A DNA stretch of 64,000 nucleotides from Methylibium sp035476815 (lineage in GTDB: Bacteria > Pseudomonadota > Gammaproteobacteria > Burkholderiales > Burkholderiaceae_C): contig DATILD010000091.1 in NCBI GenBank assembly GCA_035476815.1, positions 39,292 through 103,291 of the forward strand, written 5' to 3'. The notes under the pieces were generated by a model that worked only from the letters and a program-made list of their open reading frames with translations, had not been told where the DNA came from and ran no database searches. Within the stretch, counting starts at the first letter, position 1; each line of letters starts with the position of its first letter. Of this stretch, positions 55,879-64,000 are shown in pieces. The translations under genes and the position numbers were made by a program.

Positions 55879-56384
55879 GGGCGGGGCCGGTCCTCGGCCG
55901 CGCGGCGACCGAACAGGAAGGCACGGCGGTCGGGCACGGCCGCCGGGGGGGCCGCGGGCGCGGCGCGCAGCTGCCCCAGCACTTCGCGCGCGGTGGCGAC
56001 CGCGGCGGCCTGGTCGACGAACTCGGCCATCGGAGAGAACAGCGAACAGGCCTCGAAGCGCCCGAACGCGGGCTCGTAAGCGCCGAGGAAGTCGATCGGC
56101 AGCGCCGCGACGGCGCGCGTGCGGCGTTCGCCGACGCCGGCCAGCGCCTGTTCGGTCGCGGCGTCCAGGGGCAACCGCACGAGATTCATGAACCAGGGCG
56201 TGACGAGCACGCCCAGCGCCACCGACGGATCCGCGGCGTCATGCTGGAAGTCCACCGCTTCCACGCGCAGCCGCGGATGCAGCAGCGGCAGACCGGCCAT
56301 GCGCGTCGTTTCGACCTCGCGGAAGGCCGCGACCAGCATGTCGGCGCGGGCCGCGACGGTAGCCGGGTCGCTGCGACTGGTCAT
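55875..56384 (-). CDS. hoxT: HoxT (HybE/HupJ-like) hydrogenase chaperone
   Basis: The 169-residue protein contains the HybE-family segment LPIDFLGAYEPAFGRF followed by CSLFSPMAEFVDQ. It assists small-subunit or large-subunit maturation before Tat export. The end is an Arg-rich tail. Confidence 0.85.
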   Translation of the reverse strand: MTSRSDPATVAARADMLVAAFREVETTRMAGLPLLHPRLRVEAVDFQHDAADPSVALGVLVTPWFMNLVRLPLDAATEQALAGVGERRTRAVAALPIDFLGAYEPAFGRFEACSLFSPMAEFVDQAAAVATAREVLGQLRAAPAAPPAAVPDRRAFLFGRRAAEDRPRP

Positions 56385-56602
56385 GATCCAAGCACCATGA
56401 ACTGCTCGGCATCGCCGTCGCACTGCGGGCAGCGCCAGTGCGCCGGCAGCGCGGTGAACGCGACGCCGGGCTCGATCTGCCATTGCGGGTCGCCCAGCGC
56501 CGGGTCGTAGACCCACCAGCAGATCTTGCATTCGAGCCGGGCGCTGGCGGGCAGCCGCGCGCGGTCACCGAGATAACTGCCTTCGAAATGGGGCTCGTTC
56601 AT
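56381..56602 (-). CDS. hoxR: rubredoxin HoxR
   Basis: The 73-residue rubredoxin has the iron ligands in ECKICWWVYDP and WRCPQCDGD. HoxR is needed in air for correct assembly of the unusual small-subunit iron-sulfur clusters of oxygen-tolerant hydrogenases. The start overlaps nothing; the stop overlaps hoxT. Confidence 0.95.
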   Translation of the reverse strand: MNEPHFEGSYLGDRARLPASARLECKICWWVYDPALGDPQWQIEPGVAFTALPAHWRCPQCDGDAEQFMVLGS

Positions 56603-56629
56603 GGCGTGTCTCCGTCGGGGGATGCGGCC

Positions 56630-57532
56630 TCAGGCCCCCTCCAGCCATTCGATCGCCTCGGTCAGCCGTTCGAGCGAATCGGCCAGGTCTTCGGGCGCGG
56701 CCAGCGCGACTTCGGGCAGCTCGACGACCTCGATCGTGTTGAGGATCATGGTGTCCATCGAGTTGTAGTAGACGACCCGCCAGGTGTCGGGCCGCTCGGT
56801 GTTGCTGATGCGGCAGTTGCCGTAGCCGCGCGAGAGGATCAGCACCCGGCCGCTGCCGATCTCATGCTCCAGCCAGGCCAGGTCCGCCGGCGCCAGCGGC
56901 AGCAGCGTCAGGTTGATCACATGCGCCGCATCGCCGCTGCGCCTGCGACTCCAGTGGTCGGCAAGTTCGGCGAGGATGGACGGCGCGTTCATCACGTCGG
57001 GCGGCAGCGCCGCCTGCGGCGACAGCCCGGCGCCGCGATGCGGCTCCGAGCGGACGATGCCGAGCAGCACGCCAGGCGCGGCGCCGACCTCGATGCTGTC
57101 GCGCACCGCGCCGGTGTCGTCGTCGCGACGCACCACGCGCCAGACGCCGGCATAGACCGATTCCTGGGCATCGAGGCAGGACCGGCCACCGCCGGGAGCG
57201 GCGACGCGCAACGACACCTCGCCTTCGCCCAGCACCTGGTTGACCAGCGCGCGCGACGCGCTGTCCAGCGCATCGAGGCCGATCGGCGCCGGCGGCTCGC
57301 CGGCCAGCGCCTGCCGAAGCGAGTCCTGCACCGCGTGCAGCACGGCGCGCACGCTGTCGTGGCCGGCCAGCTGCTCCGGCTCCGGCAGATGCGGCGGCTG
57401 CCACGTCGACATGCCCTGCGGCATCTTGATGTAGTCGAGCGTCTCGTCCTCGGCCTGGCTGCCGGGCCCGAGGGCCACGAGTGGAATCGGGAAGGGCTTG
57501 CGGGTGCCCAGGTCGGTGGGATCGTGACTCAT
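56630..57532 (-). CDS. hoxQ: HoxQ (HupH-like) hydrogenase assembly protein
   Basis: The 300-residue protein has the HupH family pattern (LVALGPGSQAEDETLDYI, ILSRGYGNCRISNTERPDTW, YYNSMDTMILNTIEVVELPE). With HoxO it forms the small-subunit precursor chaperone complex that holds back export until assembly is finished. Confidence 0.92.
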   Translation of the reverse strand: MSHDPTDLGTRKPFPIPLVALGPGSQAEDETLDYIKMPQGMSTWQPPHLPEPEQLAGHDSVRAVLHAVQDSLRQALAGEPPAPIGLDALDSASRALVNQVLGEGEVSLRVAAPGGGRSCLDAQESVYAGVWRVVRRDDDTGAVRDSIEVGAAPGVLLGIVRSEPHRGAGLSPQAALPPDVMNAPSILAELADHWSRRRSGDAAHVINLTLLPLAPADLAWLEHEIGSGRVLILSRGYGNCRISNTERPDTWRVVYYNSMDTMILNTIEVVELPEVALAAPEDLADSLERLTEAIEWLEGA

Positions 57533-57584
57533 GGCGGGGTTCCTGGTGCGGATCGATGGGCGGGCAGCGGACGGCGTGCTGCCC

Positions 57585-58067
57585 TCAGTGGCACGACGAC
57601 GACGCGCCTTCGGCGACGACCGCAATGCCGATCGTCGGCGGGCGCGAGGTCGGCATCTCGAGGGCCTGCGCCACACACCCGAGGTAGACGTCCCAGTCGA
57701 GCATGCCGGCGATCGTGGTCACGTAACGCCCGTCGCGCAGGAACACCAGGGCCGGCCAGCGCAGCGAGCCGTAGCGCCGGGCTAACGCGCTCTCGTCCTC
57801 GCGCCGCACCACGCCCACCGCGAAGCGGCCGGGGAAGGCGCGCTGCAGCTCGGGCAGCACGACGGCGACGTCCAGGCACTCGGGGAAGCGCACCGGGTCA
57901 CCGGCAAAGAAGAGCGCGCGATCGCCAGGCAGCGCGATGAAGGCGTCGATGCTGGACGCATCGACCCAACTGGCGCCGGGCTGGCTGGCCAGGCGCTCGA
58001 TCAGGGGTGGAGCCGGGGGCGCCGCGGCGGCGCCGGCACGGTCGTCGGTGGAGTCCATCATGTTCAT
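57585..58067 (-). CDS. hoxO: HoxO (HupG-like) small-subunit chaperone
   Basis: The 160-residue protein has a thioredoxin-like fold without the CxxC (RRYGSLRWPALVFLRDGRYV). HoxO binds the Tat signal peptide of the HoxK precursor. Two nearby ATGs exist: one at this start, and one two codons downstream with better spacing to AAGGA. Confidence 0.9.
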   Translation of the reverse strand: MNMMDSTDDRAGAAAAPPAPPLIERLASQPGASWVDASSIDAFIALPGDRALFFAGDPVRFPECLDVAVVLPELQRAFPGRFAVGVVRREDESALARRYGSLRWPALVFLRDGRYVTTIAGMLDWDVYLGCVAQALEMPTSRPPTIGIAVVAEGASSSCH

Positions 58068-58396
58068 TCCTTTCGAAGCGGGGTGTCGGGCGCGGCGGCG
58101 CCGGCCAGCGCGGCGATCTCGGTCGCGCTCAGCGCCGAGGGCAGATCGAAACCGGGAGCGTCGCCGCACGCGCTCCCCTCCAGCGCGCCGGCGAGCAGAT
58201 CGAGCGCCGCGCCGACCTCGACCGCGCGTCGCGCGTCGATCCGTTCGCGCGCGCCGTCGAGGAACACCAGCAGCCAGTCGCCGGCCTGCACCGGCGCGAC
58301 CAGCGCGGTCTCGATGCGGCGCCGCTCGCTGCGGCCGACGACCCAGGCATGGCCCGGCTCGACCGCTTCGACCTGCATGGGGATGCCGATGCACAT
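58064..58396 (-). CDS. hoxL: HoxL (HypC-like) chaperone for the membrane-bound hydrogenase
   Basis: The 110-residue protein starts MCIGIPMQVEAV with the conserved Cys2. HoxL is the HypC paralogue dedicated to HoxG, passing the iron centre from HypCD. The C-terminal extension of about 30 residues is typical of HoxL/HupF. Confidence 0.92.
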   Translation of the reverse strand: MCIGIPMQVEAVEPGHAWVVGRSERRRIETALVAPVQAGDWLLVFLDGARERIDARRAVEVGAALDLLAGALEGSACGDAPGFDLPSALSATEIAALAGAAAPDTPLRKE

Positions 58397-58411
58397 GGGG
58401 TGACCCCGGGC

Positions 58412-59083
58412 TCAGTCGACACGCGGCATGAAGCGCGCGTCGCCGGTGCGGCAGGCCGAGGCGGCGTCCGGTCGGCCGCCTTCGTAGCGATCGAGCGCGA
58501 GCAGCGGCGTCGTGACGCGCTCGTCGACCTCGCAGCCCTCATAGCGCGGGGTCGGGTCCGCGCCCCAGGCGCGCAGACGGTCGACCCCCAGCGCCAGCGC
58601 ATCCTCCATCGCCAGCCGAACGCTCGGCCGCAGGCTGCCGCCGTAGTCCTCGAGCTGCTCGGGCTGGCAACCGATCAGCAGCACCTCCTGCGGATAGTGG
58701 CCGGTGAGCTGGGCCAGGCAGAGCACCTCCTGGAATCCGGTCTGGTGCAGGCTCATCTTCTTGGCCCCCATGAAGCGCGGCACCTCGTCGTTCTCGATCA
58801 GCTTCAGCGTGCCCGGCGCGAGGCCGTAGTCGATCGCATCGAAGATCAGCAGGCGGCGCGCGCTCTGGACATGGTGGATCAGGTACAGGCCCTGCGTGCC
58901 GCCATCGATGAGCTGTACGCCGGGGGCGAAGCGCCAGCGCTGCTGCAGCGACTCGACGCAGCGCACACCGAAGCCCTCGTCGGCCCACAGCACGTTGCCG
59001 ATGCCGAGCACGACGATGGCGTCGCCGCTGTCACGGGAGGGGTTACAGGCGCCGGGGCGCGTACCAGAGGTCGGGGTGTTCAT
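58412..59083 (-). CDS. hoxM: HoxM endopeptidase for HoxG
   Basis: The 223-residue HyaD/HupD-type protease has VLGIGNVLWADEGFGVRCVE, FDAIDYGLAPGTL and KKMSLHQTGFQE, which provide the nickel-sensing ligands. It removes the 15-residue HoxG tail. The start gives MNTPTSG; an ATG three codons upstream is also possible. Confidence 0.93.
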   Translation of the reverse strand: MNTPTSGTRPGACNPSRDSGDAIVVLGIGNVLWADEGFGVRCVESLQQRWRFAPGVQLIDGGTQGLYLIHHVQSARRLLIFDAIDYGLAPGTLKLIENDEVPRFMGAKKMSLHQTGFQEVLCLAQLTGHYPQEVLLIGCQPEQLEDYGGSLRPSVRLAMEDALALGVDRLRAWGADPTPRYEGCEVDERVTTPLLALDRYEGGRPDAASACRTGDARFMPRVD

Positions 59084-59095
59084 CGACGGCAAGGC

Positions 59096-59422
59096 TCAGT
59101 GGGAAGCGCCGCGCCACGCGCCGCGCAGGGACTTCCAGGCGTGGAAGCTGTCCCAGGCGGCCTGCAGGGCCAGCCAGTAGCCGGCGGGCAGGCCGAAGGC
59201 CAGCGCGCAGCGGATCGCAGTGTCCGGCGACATGCCGCGGCGGCCGCTCAGCAGCTCGTTGACGCGCCGGCGCGAGACGCCCAGCCGCGCGGCCGCCTCG
59301 CCCTGCGTCAGCGCGAGCGGCTGGAGGAACTGGCGCGCCAGGAAGCGCCCCGGATGCACCGGGGCACGGCGCGGCACCCCGCTGGGGGGCAGCAGCGCAG
59401 GCCGACGGGCGCCGGGATTCAT
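59096..59422 (-). CDS. orphan HigA-type XRE regulator in the hox operon
   Basis: The 108-residue protein has the HigA pattern PVHPGRFLARQFLQPLALTQ, a helix-turn-helix AARLGVSRRRVNELLSG, and the DTAIRCALAFGLPAGYWLAL end. No HigB toxin gene is next to it: hoxZ ends three bases upstream and hoxM starts 12 bases downstream. It may regulate the operon or be a leftover antitoxin; it is absent at this place in the Ralstonia operon. Confidence 0.8.
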   Translation of the reverse strand: MNPGARRPALLPPSGVPRRAPVHPGRFLARQFLQPLALTQGEAAARLGVSRRRVNELLSGRRGMSPDTAIRCALAFGLPAGYWLALQAAWDSFHAWKSLRGAWRGASH

Positions 59423-59425
59423 GGC

Positions 59426-60151
59426 TCAGTCCTTGAACGTGCGGTGGCCCGAGATCATCGTGCTGACGATGCTCTGGCGACCCATGATGTCTTCGCGGAT
59501 CGCCGCATAGACATGGAAGATCACGAAGCAGATCAACACCCACATGCCGAGGTGGTGCCAGGTGTGCACGTCCTGCGACTGGCCCAGCAGCGGGATAACC
59601 CAGCCGAACAGTTGGTCGGCCCAGGAGCCCGCCTGCAGGCCTTCGCCGTACATCGCGAAGCCGGTCGCAACCATGAACAGCGACAGCACGAAGTAGCCGA
59701 AGAACATCGCCAGGCGCGCCAGCGGGTTGTGGCCAACGTAGCGGTTCGGCCGATCGATCAGGAAGGCGTACCACTTCAGCATCGTCAGCACCTCCTTCCA
59801 GTAGGCGGCGGTGAACAGCGGCAGCGTGAACAGCTCGCGCGCATGGTGGTTGCCGACGTAGGCCCAGTAGATGCGCCCCGCGAGCCCGACCGCGAAAACA
59901 TAGGCGGCGGCGAAATGGGCGAAGCGGATGTAGCCCATCAGGTAGTTCGCGCTGGCCTCGCCGGGCTGCGTCGGCAGCGGCGAGGCGATGAAGTAGCCGG
60001 TCACCGCGAGCACGGTGATCGCGAGCGCGTTGATCCAGTGCCATAGGCGCACCGGCGCCTCGTAGACATAGATCGACTTGATGCTGCGGCTGGTCGCCAC
60101 CGCACGCTCGTCGGTGCCGGTGGCCAGTTCGGTGGTGGGCGCTGCGGACAT
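59426..60151 (-). CDS. hoxZ: HoxZ, b-type cytochrome of the membrane-bound hydrogenase
   Basis: The 241-residue integral membrane protein has four spans and the haem-ligand histidines in RLWHWINALA, RFAHFAAAYVF and HTWHHLGMWV. It takes electrons from HoxK and reduces the quinone pool. Downstream of hupE by 20 bases. Confidence 0.95.
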   Translation of the reverse strand: MSAAPTTELATGTDERAVATSRSIKSIYVYEAPVRLWHWINALAITVLAVTGYFIASPLPTQPGEASANYLMGYIRFAHFAAAYVFAVGLAGRIYWAYVGNHHARELFTLPLFTAAYWKEVLTMLKWYAFLIDRPNRYVGHNPLARLAMFFGYFVLSLFMVATGFAMYGEGLQAGSWADQLFGWVIPLLGQSQDVHTWHHLGMWVLICFVIFHVYAAIREDIMGRQSIVSTMISGHRTFKD

Positions 60152-60171
60152 GGCAGGTCTCCTTGTGAGCG

Positions 60172-60768
60172 TCAGGCGCTCGCCATCAGGGCAAGGCCGC
60201 AGAGGCCGACGGCTGCGCCGGCGACCCGCCAGGCCCACCGCGCGCCGCGCTCGCGCTGCCGCAGCAACGCGGCGCCCAGCGCCAGCCCGCTCCAGTGCAG
60301 CATGGCGGTGGTGACGAGGAAGCCGCCCGCATAGCCGGCGAAGCTCGCCCCGGCCGGCACCTCCGCACCATGCGCGAGGCCGTGCAGCAGCGCGGCGGCC
60401 GCGATCACGCCCAGGCCGGCGGCGGCCGGCAGCCGGCGCGGCGCCGCGAGCATCAGGCCGAACAGCGCCACGCTGGCGGCGATGCCGGGCTCCACCCACG
60501 CGGCGCCGCCGGGACCGGCCGCGCCGAGCAGCGCCGCCAGCGCGAGCGCCAGCATGAACAGCGCCGGACCCAGCAGGCGACGGCCGCTCGGCAGCGCGGC
60601 CGCCGACCACATGCCGACGGCGAGCATCGCCAGCAGGTGGTCGGCGCCCGCCAGCGGATGGGCCAGGCCGGCGAACAGGCTGTGGGTGTCGTGGCCGGCA
60701 TGGGCGGATGCACCGCCGGCGATCAGGGCGAGTGCCGACGCGGCGACAACGCGGGTCAGGGACTTCAT
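60172..60768 (-). CDS. hupE: HupE/UreJ-type nickel permease
   Basis: The 198-residue protein has a signal-like N-terminus (LTRVVAASALALIAGGASAH), the HupE motif HPLAGADHLLAML and six further hydrophobic stretches, with GLAHGAEVPAG as second metal motif. HupE imports nickel for hydrogenase. Its insertion between hoxG and hoxZ differs from the Ralstonia operon. Confidence 0.9.
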   Translation of the reverse strand: MKSLTRVVAASALALIAGGASAHAGHDTHSLFAGLAHPLAGADHLLAMLAVGMWSAAALPSGRRLLGPALFMLALALAALLGAAGPGGAAWVEPGIAASVALFGLMLAAPRRLPAAAGLGVIAAAALLHGLAHGAEVPAGASFAGYAGGFLVTTAMLHWSGLALGAALLRQRERGARWAWRVAGAAVGLCGLALMASA

Positions 60769-60800
60769 GGGGCGCCTTTCGGTTGCTGTACGGGAGGGGC

Positions 60801-62660
60801 TCAACGCACCTTCACGGTCGTCAGTTCACGGCCGTCCTCGCTCATCACGTGCGTGGAGCAGGCCAGGCAGGGATCGAAGGAATGCAGCGTGCGCAGGATC
60901 TCGACCGGCTGCTCGGGATTGGCCATCGGCGTGTTCATCAGGCTGGCCTCGAAGGCGCCGATCTGGCCCTTAGGGTCGCGAGGGCTGCCGTTCCAGGTCG
61001 TGGGCACGACGCACTGGTAGTTGTCGATGCGGCCGTCCTTGATGCGGATCCAGTGGCCCAGCATGCCGCGCGGCGCGGCCACCGTGCCCACACCCTTGGC
61101 CTCCTTGGGCCAGGTGGACGGATCCCACTTCTCGACGTTGGCGGTGGCGCGGTCGCCGGCCTTGATGTTGGCCATCAGCTCGTGCCAGTCGGTCAGCATC
61201 ATCTCGCCGCAGTACTGGCTCTCGAGTGCGCGCGCCAGCGTGCGACCGATGGTGGTGGGCAGCAGCTGCTTGAGCGTGTACTGCGTCTCCGGCAGCCCGA
61301 GCGCCTTCGGGATCGCGCTGTTGATCATCCGCGCCGATTCGTCCACCTGTTCCTTGACGCGCTGGCAGTGCTTGTTGCCCTTGGTCGCGTGCACGTAGGC
61401 CAGGATATAGCGCGACAGCGGCCCGACCTCCATCGCATGGCCGCGCCAGCGCGGGCTCTTGATCCAGCTGTACTTGGCGCTCTCGTCGAGCTGCTCGATG
61501 CGCGTGCGCGTGCCCTTGAACTTGGGGCCCTCGGGGGTGTAGTTCGGCTCGGTCACGCCATCCCAGGGGTGCAGCCCCTTGGTCTCGTCGGCGTACTTGT
61601 ACCAACTGTGGTTCACGAACTCCTGCACCTGCGCGGGGTCGCGCGGGTCGATCGGGAGGACCTCGTTCCAGTTGCCGTTCAGGATCACGCCGCCGGGCAG
61701 CTGGTCGGTGCTCTTGTCGTAGTTGACCTTCGGGTACTCGCCGTAGTCGCTGACGTTGAGCGCCGACAGCCCGCCGCCGTACAGCCAGCCCGCCTGCTTG
61801 TAGATCGTGCCGATGGCCAGCACGTCGGGCACGTAGACGTTCTTGTTGAACTCGATGATCTCGTCGATGCGCGCCTTGACGAAGTTCAGCCGCTCCATGT
61901 TCAGCGGCGCGCCGGCGGCGCCGTCGCCGTCGATGTTGATCGCGCAGGGCATGCCGCCGACCAGGTAGTTGGGGTGGGGGTTCTTGCCGCCGAAGATGGT
62001 GTGGATCTTGACCCACTCCTTCTGCAGGTCCAGCGCCTCCAGGTAATGCGTCACCGCCATCAGGTTGGCCTCGGGCGGCAGCACATAGGCCTTGTTGCCC
62101 CAGTAGCCGTTCATGAAGGGGCCGAGCTGGCCGCTCTCGACGAACTTCTTCAGCCGGTTCTGGATGTCGCGGAAGTAGCCGGGGCTGGACAGCGGGTGCG
62201 ACGGTGACACCAACTGCTGCAGCTCGCTGGTCTGCTTCGGGTCGGCCTTCAGCGCCGACACGACGTCGACCCAATCGAGCGCATGCAGGTGGTAGAAGTG
62301 CACCGCATGGTCGTGGACCTGCAGCGTCTTGGCCATCATCTCGCGGATCAGATGCGCGTTCTTCGGGATCTTGATGCCCAGCGCGTCCTCGACCGCGCGC
62401 ACGCTGGCCAGCGCGTGGCAGCCGGTGCACACGCCGCAGATGCGTTCGACGAAGGCCCAGGCGTCGCGCGGATCGCGGCCCTTGAGGATGACCTCGAGCC
62501 CGCGCCACATCGTGCCGGTCGAGACGGCATTGCGGATGATGTTGTCCTTGTCCAGATTCACTTCGCAGCGCATGTGGCCTTCAATGCGCGTGACCGGATC
62601 GACGACGATGCGGCGGCCGCTGTCGTCGAGCTTGAAGCCTTGTGTTTCGTAGGCACCCAT
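60801..62660 (-). CDS. hoxG: membrane-bound [NiFe]-hydrogenase large subunit HoxG
   Basis: The 619-residue catalytic subunit has Cys75 and Cys78 (RICGVCTGCH) and Cys598 and Cys601 (DPCLACSTH) as active-site ligands. HoxM should cut after His604, removing 15 residues starting VMSEDGREL. It is almost the same length as the Ralstonia HoxG. The folded enzyme is carried to the periplasm together with HoxK. Confidence 0.97.
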   Translation of the reverse strand: MGAYETQGFKLDDSGRRIVVDPVTRIEGHMRCEVNLDKDNIIRNAVSTGTMWRGLEVILKGRDPRDAWAFVERICGVCTGCHALASVRAVEDALGIKIPKNAHLIREMMAKTLQVHDHAVHFYHLHALDWVDVVSALKADPKQTSELQQLVSPSHPLSSPGYFRDIQNRLKKFVESGQLGPFMNGYWGNKAYVLPPEANLMAVTHYLEALDLQKEWVKIHTIFGGKNPHPNYLVGGMPCAINIDGDGAAGAPLNMERLNFVKARIDEIIEFNKNVYVPDVLAIGTIYKQAGWLYGGGLSALNVSDYGEYPKVNYDKSTDQLPGGVILNGNWNEVLPIDPRDPAQVQEFVNHSWYKYADETKGLHPWDGVTEPNYTPEGPKFKGTRTRIEQLDESAKYSWIKSPRWRGHAMEVGPLSRYILAYVHATKGNKHCQRVKEQVDESARMINSAIPKALGLPETQYTLKQLLPTTIGRTLARALESQYCGEMMLTDWHELMANIKAGDRATANVEKWDPSTWPKEAKGVGTVAAPRGMLGHWIRIKDGRIDNYQCVVPTTWNGSPRDPKGQIGAFEASLMNTPMANPEQPVEILRTLHSFDPCLACSTHVMSEDGRELTTVKVR

Positions 62661-62686
62661 GTTTCGTTCGTCCTTGGCTCGTTGCG

Positions 62687-63766
62687 TCAGACGCCGGTCT
62701 TGGCCGGTTCGTCCTTGGTGGTGGCCCGCTTGATGGCGGATACGGCGGCATGCGCCGCGACCGCAGCCCCGACGGCACCGGCGGCAGCGCCGCCCACCTG
62801 GTCGGCATTGGCTTCGATGCCGAACTGATGGATGTCGGTGAGTCGGTCGTAGAAGGAGCCCTTGTCCCAGAAGCCGTCTTCCGAGCAGCCGATGCAGCCG
62901 TGGCCGGCCTTGATCGGGAAGCTGGTGCCCTCGTTCCACTGCACGGTGGAGCAGGCGTTGTAGGTGGTCGGGCCCTTGCAGCCGACCTTGTAGAGGCAGT
63001 AGCCCTTGCGTGCACTGTCGTCGTCGAAGGCCTCGACGAACTGGCCGGCGTCGAAGTGCGGCCGGCGGTAGCACTTGTCGTGGATGCGCTGGCTGTAGAA
63101 CATCTTCGGACGGCCCTGGCGGTCCAGCTCGGGCAGGCGATCGAAGGTCAGCATGTAGGTGATGACGCCGGTCATCACCTCGGCGATCGGCGGGCAGCCG
63201 GGCACCTTGACGATCGGCTTGTCGGTGATCAGCTTGTGCACCGGCGTAGCCTGGGTCGGATTCGGCTTGGCGGCCTGCACGCAGCCCCAGCTGGCGCAGC
63301 TGCCCCAGCTGATGACGGCCTTGCAATGCTCGGCCACGTGCTTGAGCTGCTCGCTGAAGGGCCGCCCGCCGATGATGCAGCTCATGCCGTCCTGGTTGAG
63401 CGGCGGGTTGCCCTCGACGGCGAGGATGTAGTTGCCCTTGTACTTGGCGATGATCTCTTCGAGGATGGCCTCGGCCTGGTGGCCGGCGGCGGCCATCAGC
63501 GTGTCGTCGTAGTCGAGCGAGATCATCGACAGCACCACGTCCTTGGCCAGCGGGTGCGCCGAGCGGATGAAGGCCTCCGAGCAGCAGGTGCACTCGAGTC
63601 CGTGCAGCCACAGCACCGGGGTGCGCGGCTTGGTCTCCATCGCGTGGACGATCTGCGGCACGAAGGCCGGCCCGAGGCCGAGCGACGTGGCGGTGAGCGA
63701 GCAGTACTTGACGAAGCTGCGCCGCGAGATGCCCTGGCGGCGCATCACCTCATAAAACGACTCCAT
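62687..63766 (-). CDS. hoxK: membrane-bound [NiFe]-hydrogenase small subunit HoxK, oxygen-tolerant type
   Basis: The 359-residue precursor has a Tat signal (SRRSFVKYCS) with cleavage expected before Met43. The proximal cluster region is LECTCCSEAF, with the extra Cys61, and WGSCASWGCVQAA, with the extra Cys162 (mature positions 19 and 120). These make the six-Cys [4Fe-3S] cluster of oxygen-tolerant group 1d enzymes. The C-terminal Ala/Val-rich helix (GGAAAGAVGAAVAAHAAVSA) is the membrane anchor that meets HoxZ. Confidence 0.97.
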   Translation of the reverse strand: MESFYEVMRRQGISRRSFVKYCSLTATSLGLGPAFVPQIVHAMETKPRTPVLWLHGLECTCCSEAFIRSAHPLAKDVVLSMISLDYDDTLMAAAGHQAEAILEEIIAKYKGNYILAVEGNPPLNQDGMSCIIGGRPFSEQLKHVAEHCKAVISWGSCASWGCVQAAKPNPTQATPVHKLITDKPIVKVPGCPPIAEVMTGVITYMLTFDRLPELDRQGRPKMFYSQRIHDKCYRRPHFDAGQFVEAFDDDSARKGYCLYKVGCKGPTTYNACSTVQWNEGTSFPIKAGHGCIGCSEDGFWDKGSFYDRLTDIHQFGIEANADQVGGAAAGAVGAAVAAHAAVSAIKRATTKDEPAKTGV

Positions 63767-63824
63767 GCAGTTGTCTCCTGGTTGGCTTGGCTCGAGCGGC
63801 CGGCGAGTGGATGCGCAAGTGGTC

Positions 63825-63839
63825 ACACGATCCATGCCA
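63825..63839 (-). promoter_or_regulatory. possible sigma-54 promoter of the hox operon
   Basis: The minus strand reads TGGCATGGATCGTGT, about 59 bases before the hoxK start. The -24 part is good; the -12 has GTGT in place of TTGC, so one normally invariant base is off. The Ralstonia equivalent is known to be sigma-54 and HoxA dependent. The rest of 63767-64000 holds no gene that can be seen. Confidence 0.35.
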
Positions 63840-64000
63840 GTAACGCAGGGGCTCCGGGAAAGCACCAGGAGCCCGGCGTAAGTGCTTGTCGAGCAAGGAG
63901 ATTCGCGACGCCCTGCGAACCGTCGACGGCGCCGCGGCCCGGTGGGTGGCAGCCGAGCAGCCACTGTGTGGGCCGATGTGGCAGTGCCGCTGCCGGTCGG

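Overview
The window is very GC-rich (roughly 70%), densely packed, and has the gene complement of a hydrogen-oxidising betaproteobacterium. The hydrogenase operon follows the order known from Ralstonia/Cupriavidus (hoxKGZMLOQRTV, hypABFCDEX, hoxABCJ). The housekeeping genes (dusB-fis-purH-ruvC, lpxC) and the dispersed palindromic repeats suggest Burkholderiales, perhaps the Rubrivivax/Leptothrix/Azohydromonas side. This placement is inference from gene content, not a database match.

Region 1 (1-10925) is mostly housekeeping: the end of a patatin-like phospholipase, a SnoaL-like protein, a GlxA-type AraC regulator, a sterol-desaturase-like membrane protein, a TPR protein, a YqaA-like membrane protein, dusB-fis, purH, an acyltransferase plus CdsA-like pair, and ruvC. 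Region 2 (10945-21043) is a periplasmic alcohol-oxidation locus. It holds cytochrome c PedF with a quinoprotein-associated binding protein, a PQQ alcohol dehydrogenase with the extra Asp of lanthanide-type enzymes, a SoxYZ-like carrier and a metallohydrolase-like protein. A sigma-54 activator lies beside pedF; both pedF and the dehydrogenase have near-perfect -24/-12 promoters with a shared upstream dyad. A small TolQ/TolR-like membrane module sits in the middle.

Region 3 (21125-39430, all on the minus strand) is a group 1h (actinobacterial-type) [NiFe]-hydrogenase locus. It reads from a sigma-54 activator with a degenerate receiver, through small and large subunits, two paralogous HiPIP-like proteins, a protease, a TPR protein, small membrane proteins, a NifU-Rieske fusion and an NHL protein, to a complete hypF-C-D-E-A-B set and a nickel permease. 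Two large inverted-repeat elements interrupt this set. lpxC and a small membrane protein (39509-40643) separate it from Region 4 (40941-63766, minus strand). Region 4 is the oxygen-tolerant membrane-bound hydrogenase (hoxKGZ) with maturation genes, a second hyp set, hypX, and the H2-sensing system hoxA-hoxB-hoxC-hoxJ.

The most unusual arrangement is a transmembrane methyl-accepting-type protein gene placed between the two subunit genes of the regulatory hydrogenase and overlapping hoxC. The window therefore encodes three [NiFe]-hydrogenases: a respiratory 1d enzyme, a scavenging 1h enzyme and a sensory 2b enzyme. It also carries two maturation sets, two HoxA-like regulators and quinoprotein alcohol oxidation, a pattern suited to an aerobic organism living on H2 and volatile alcohols.
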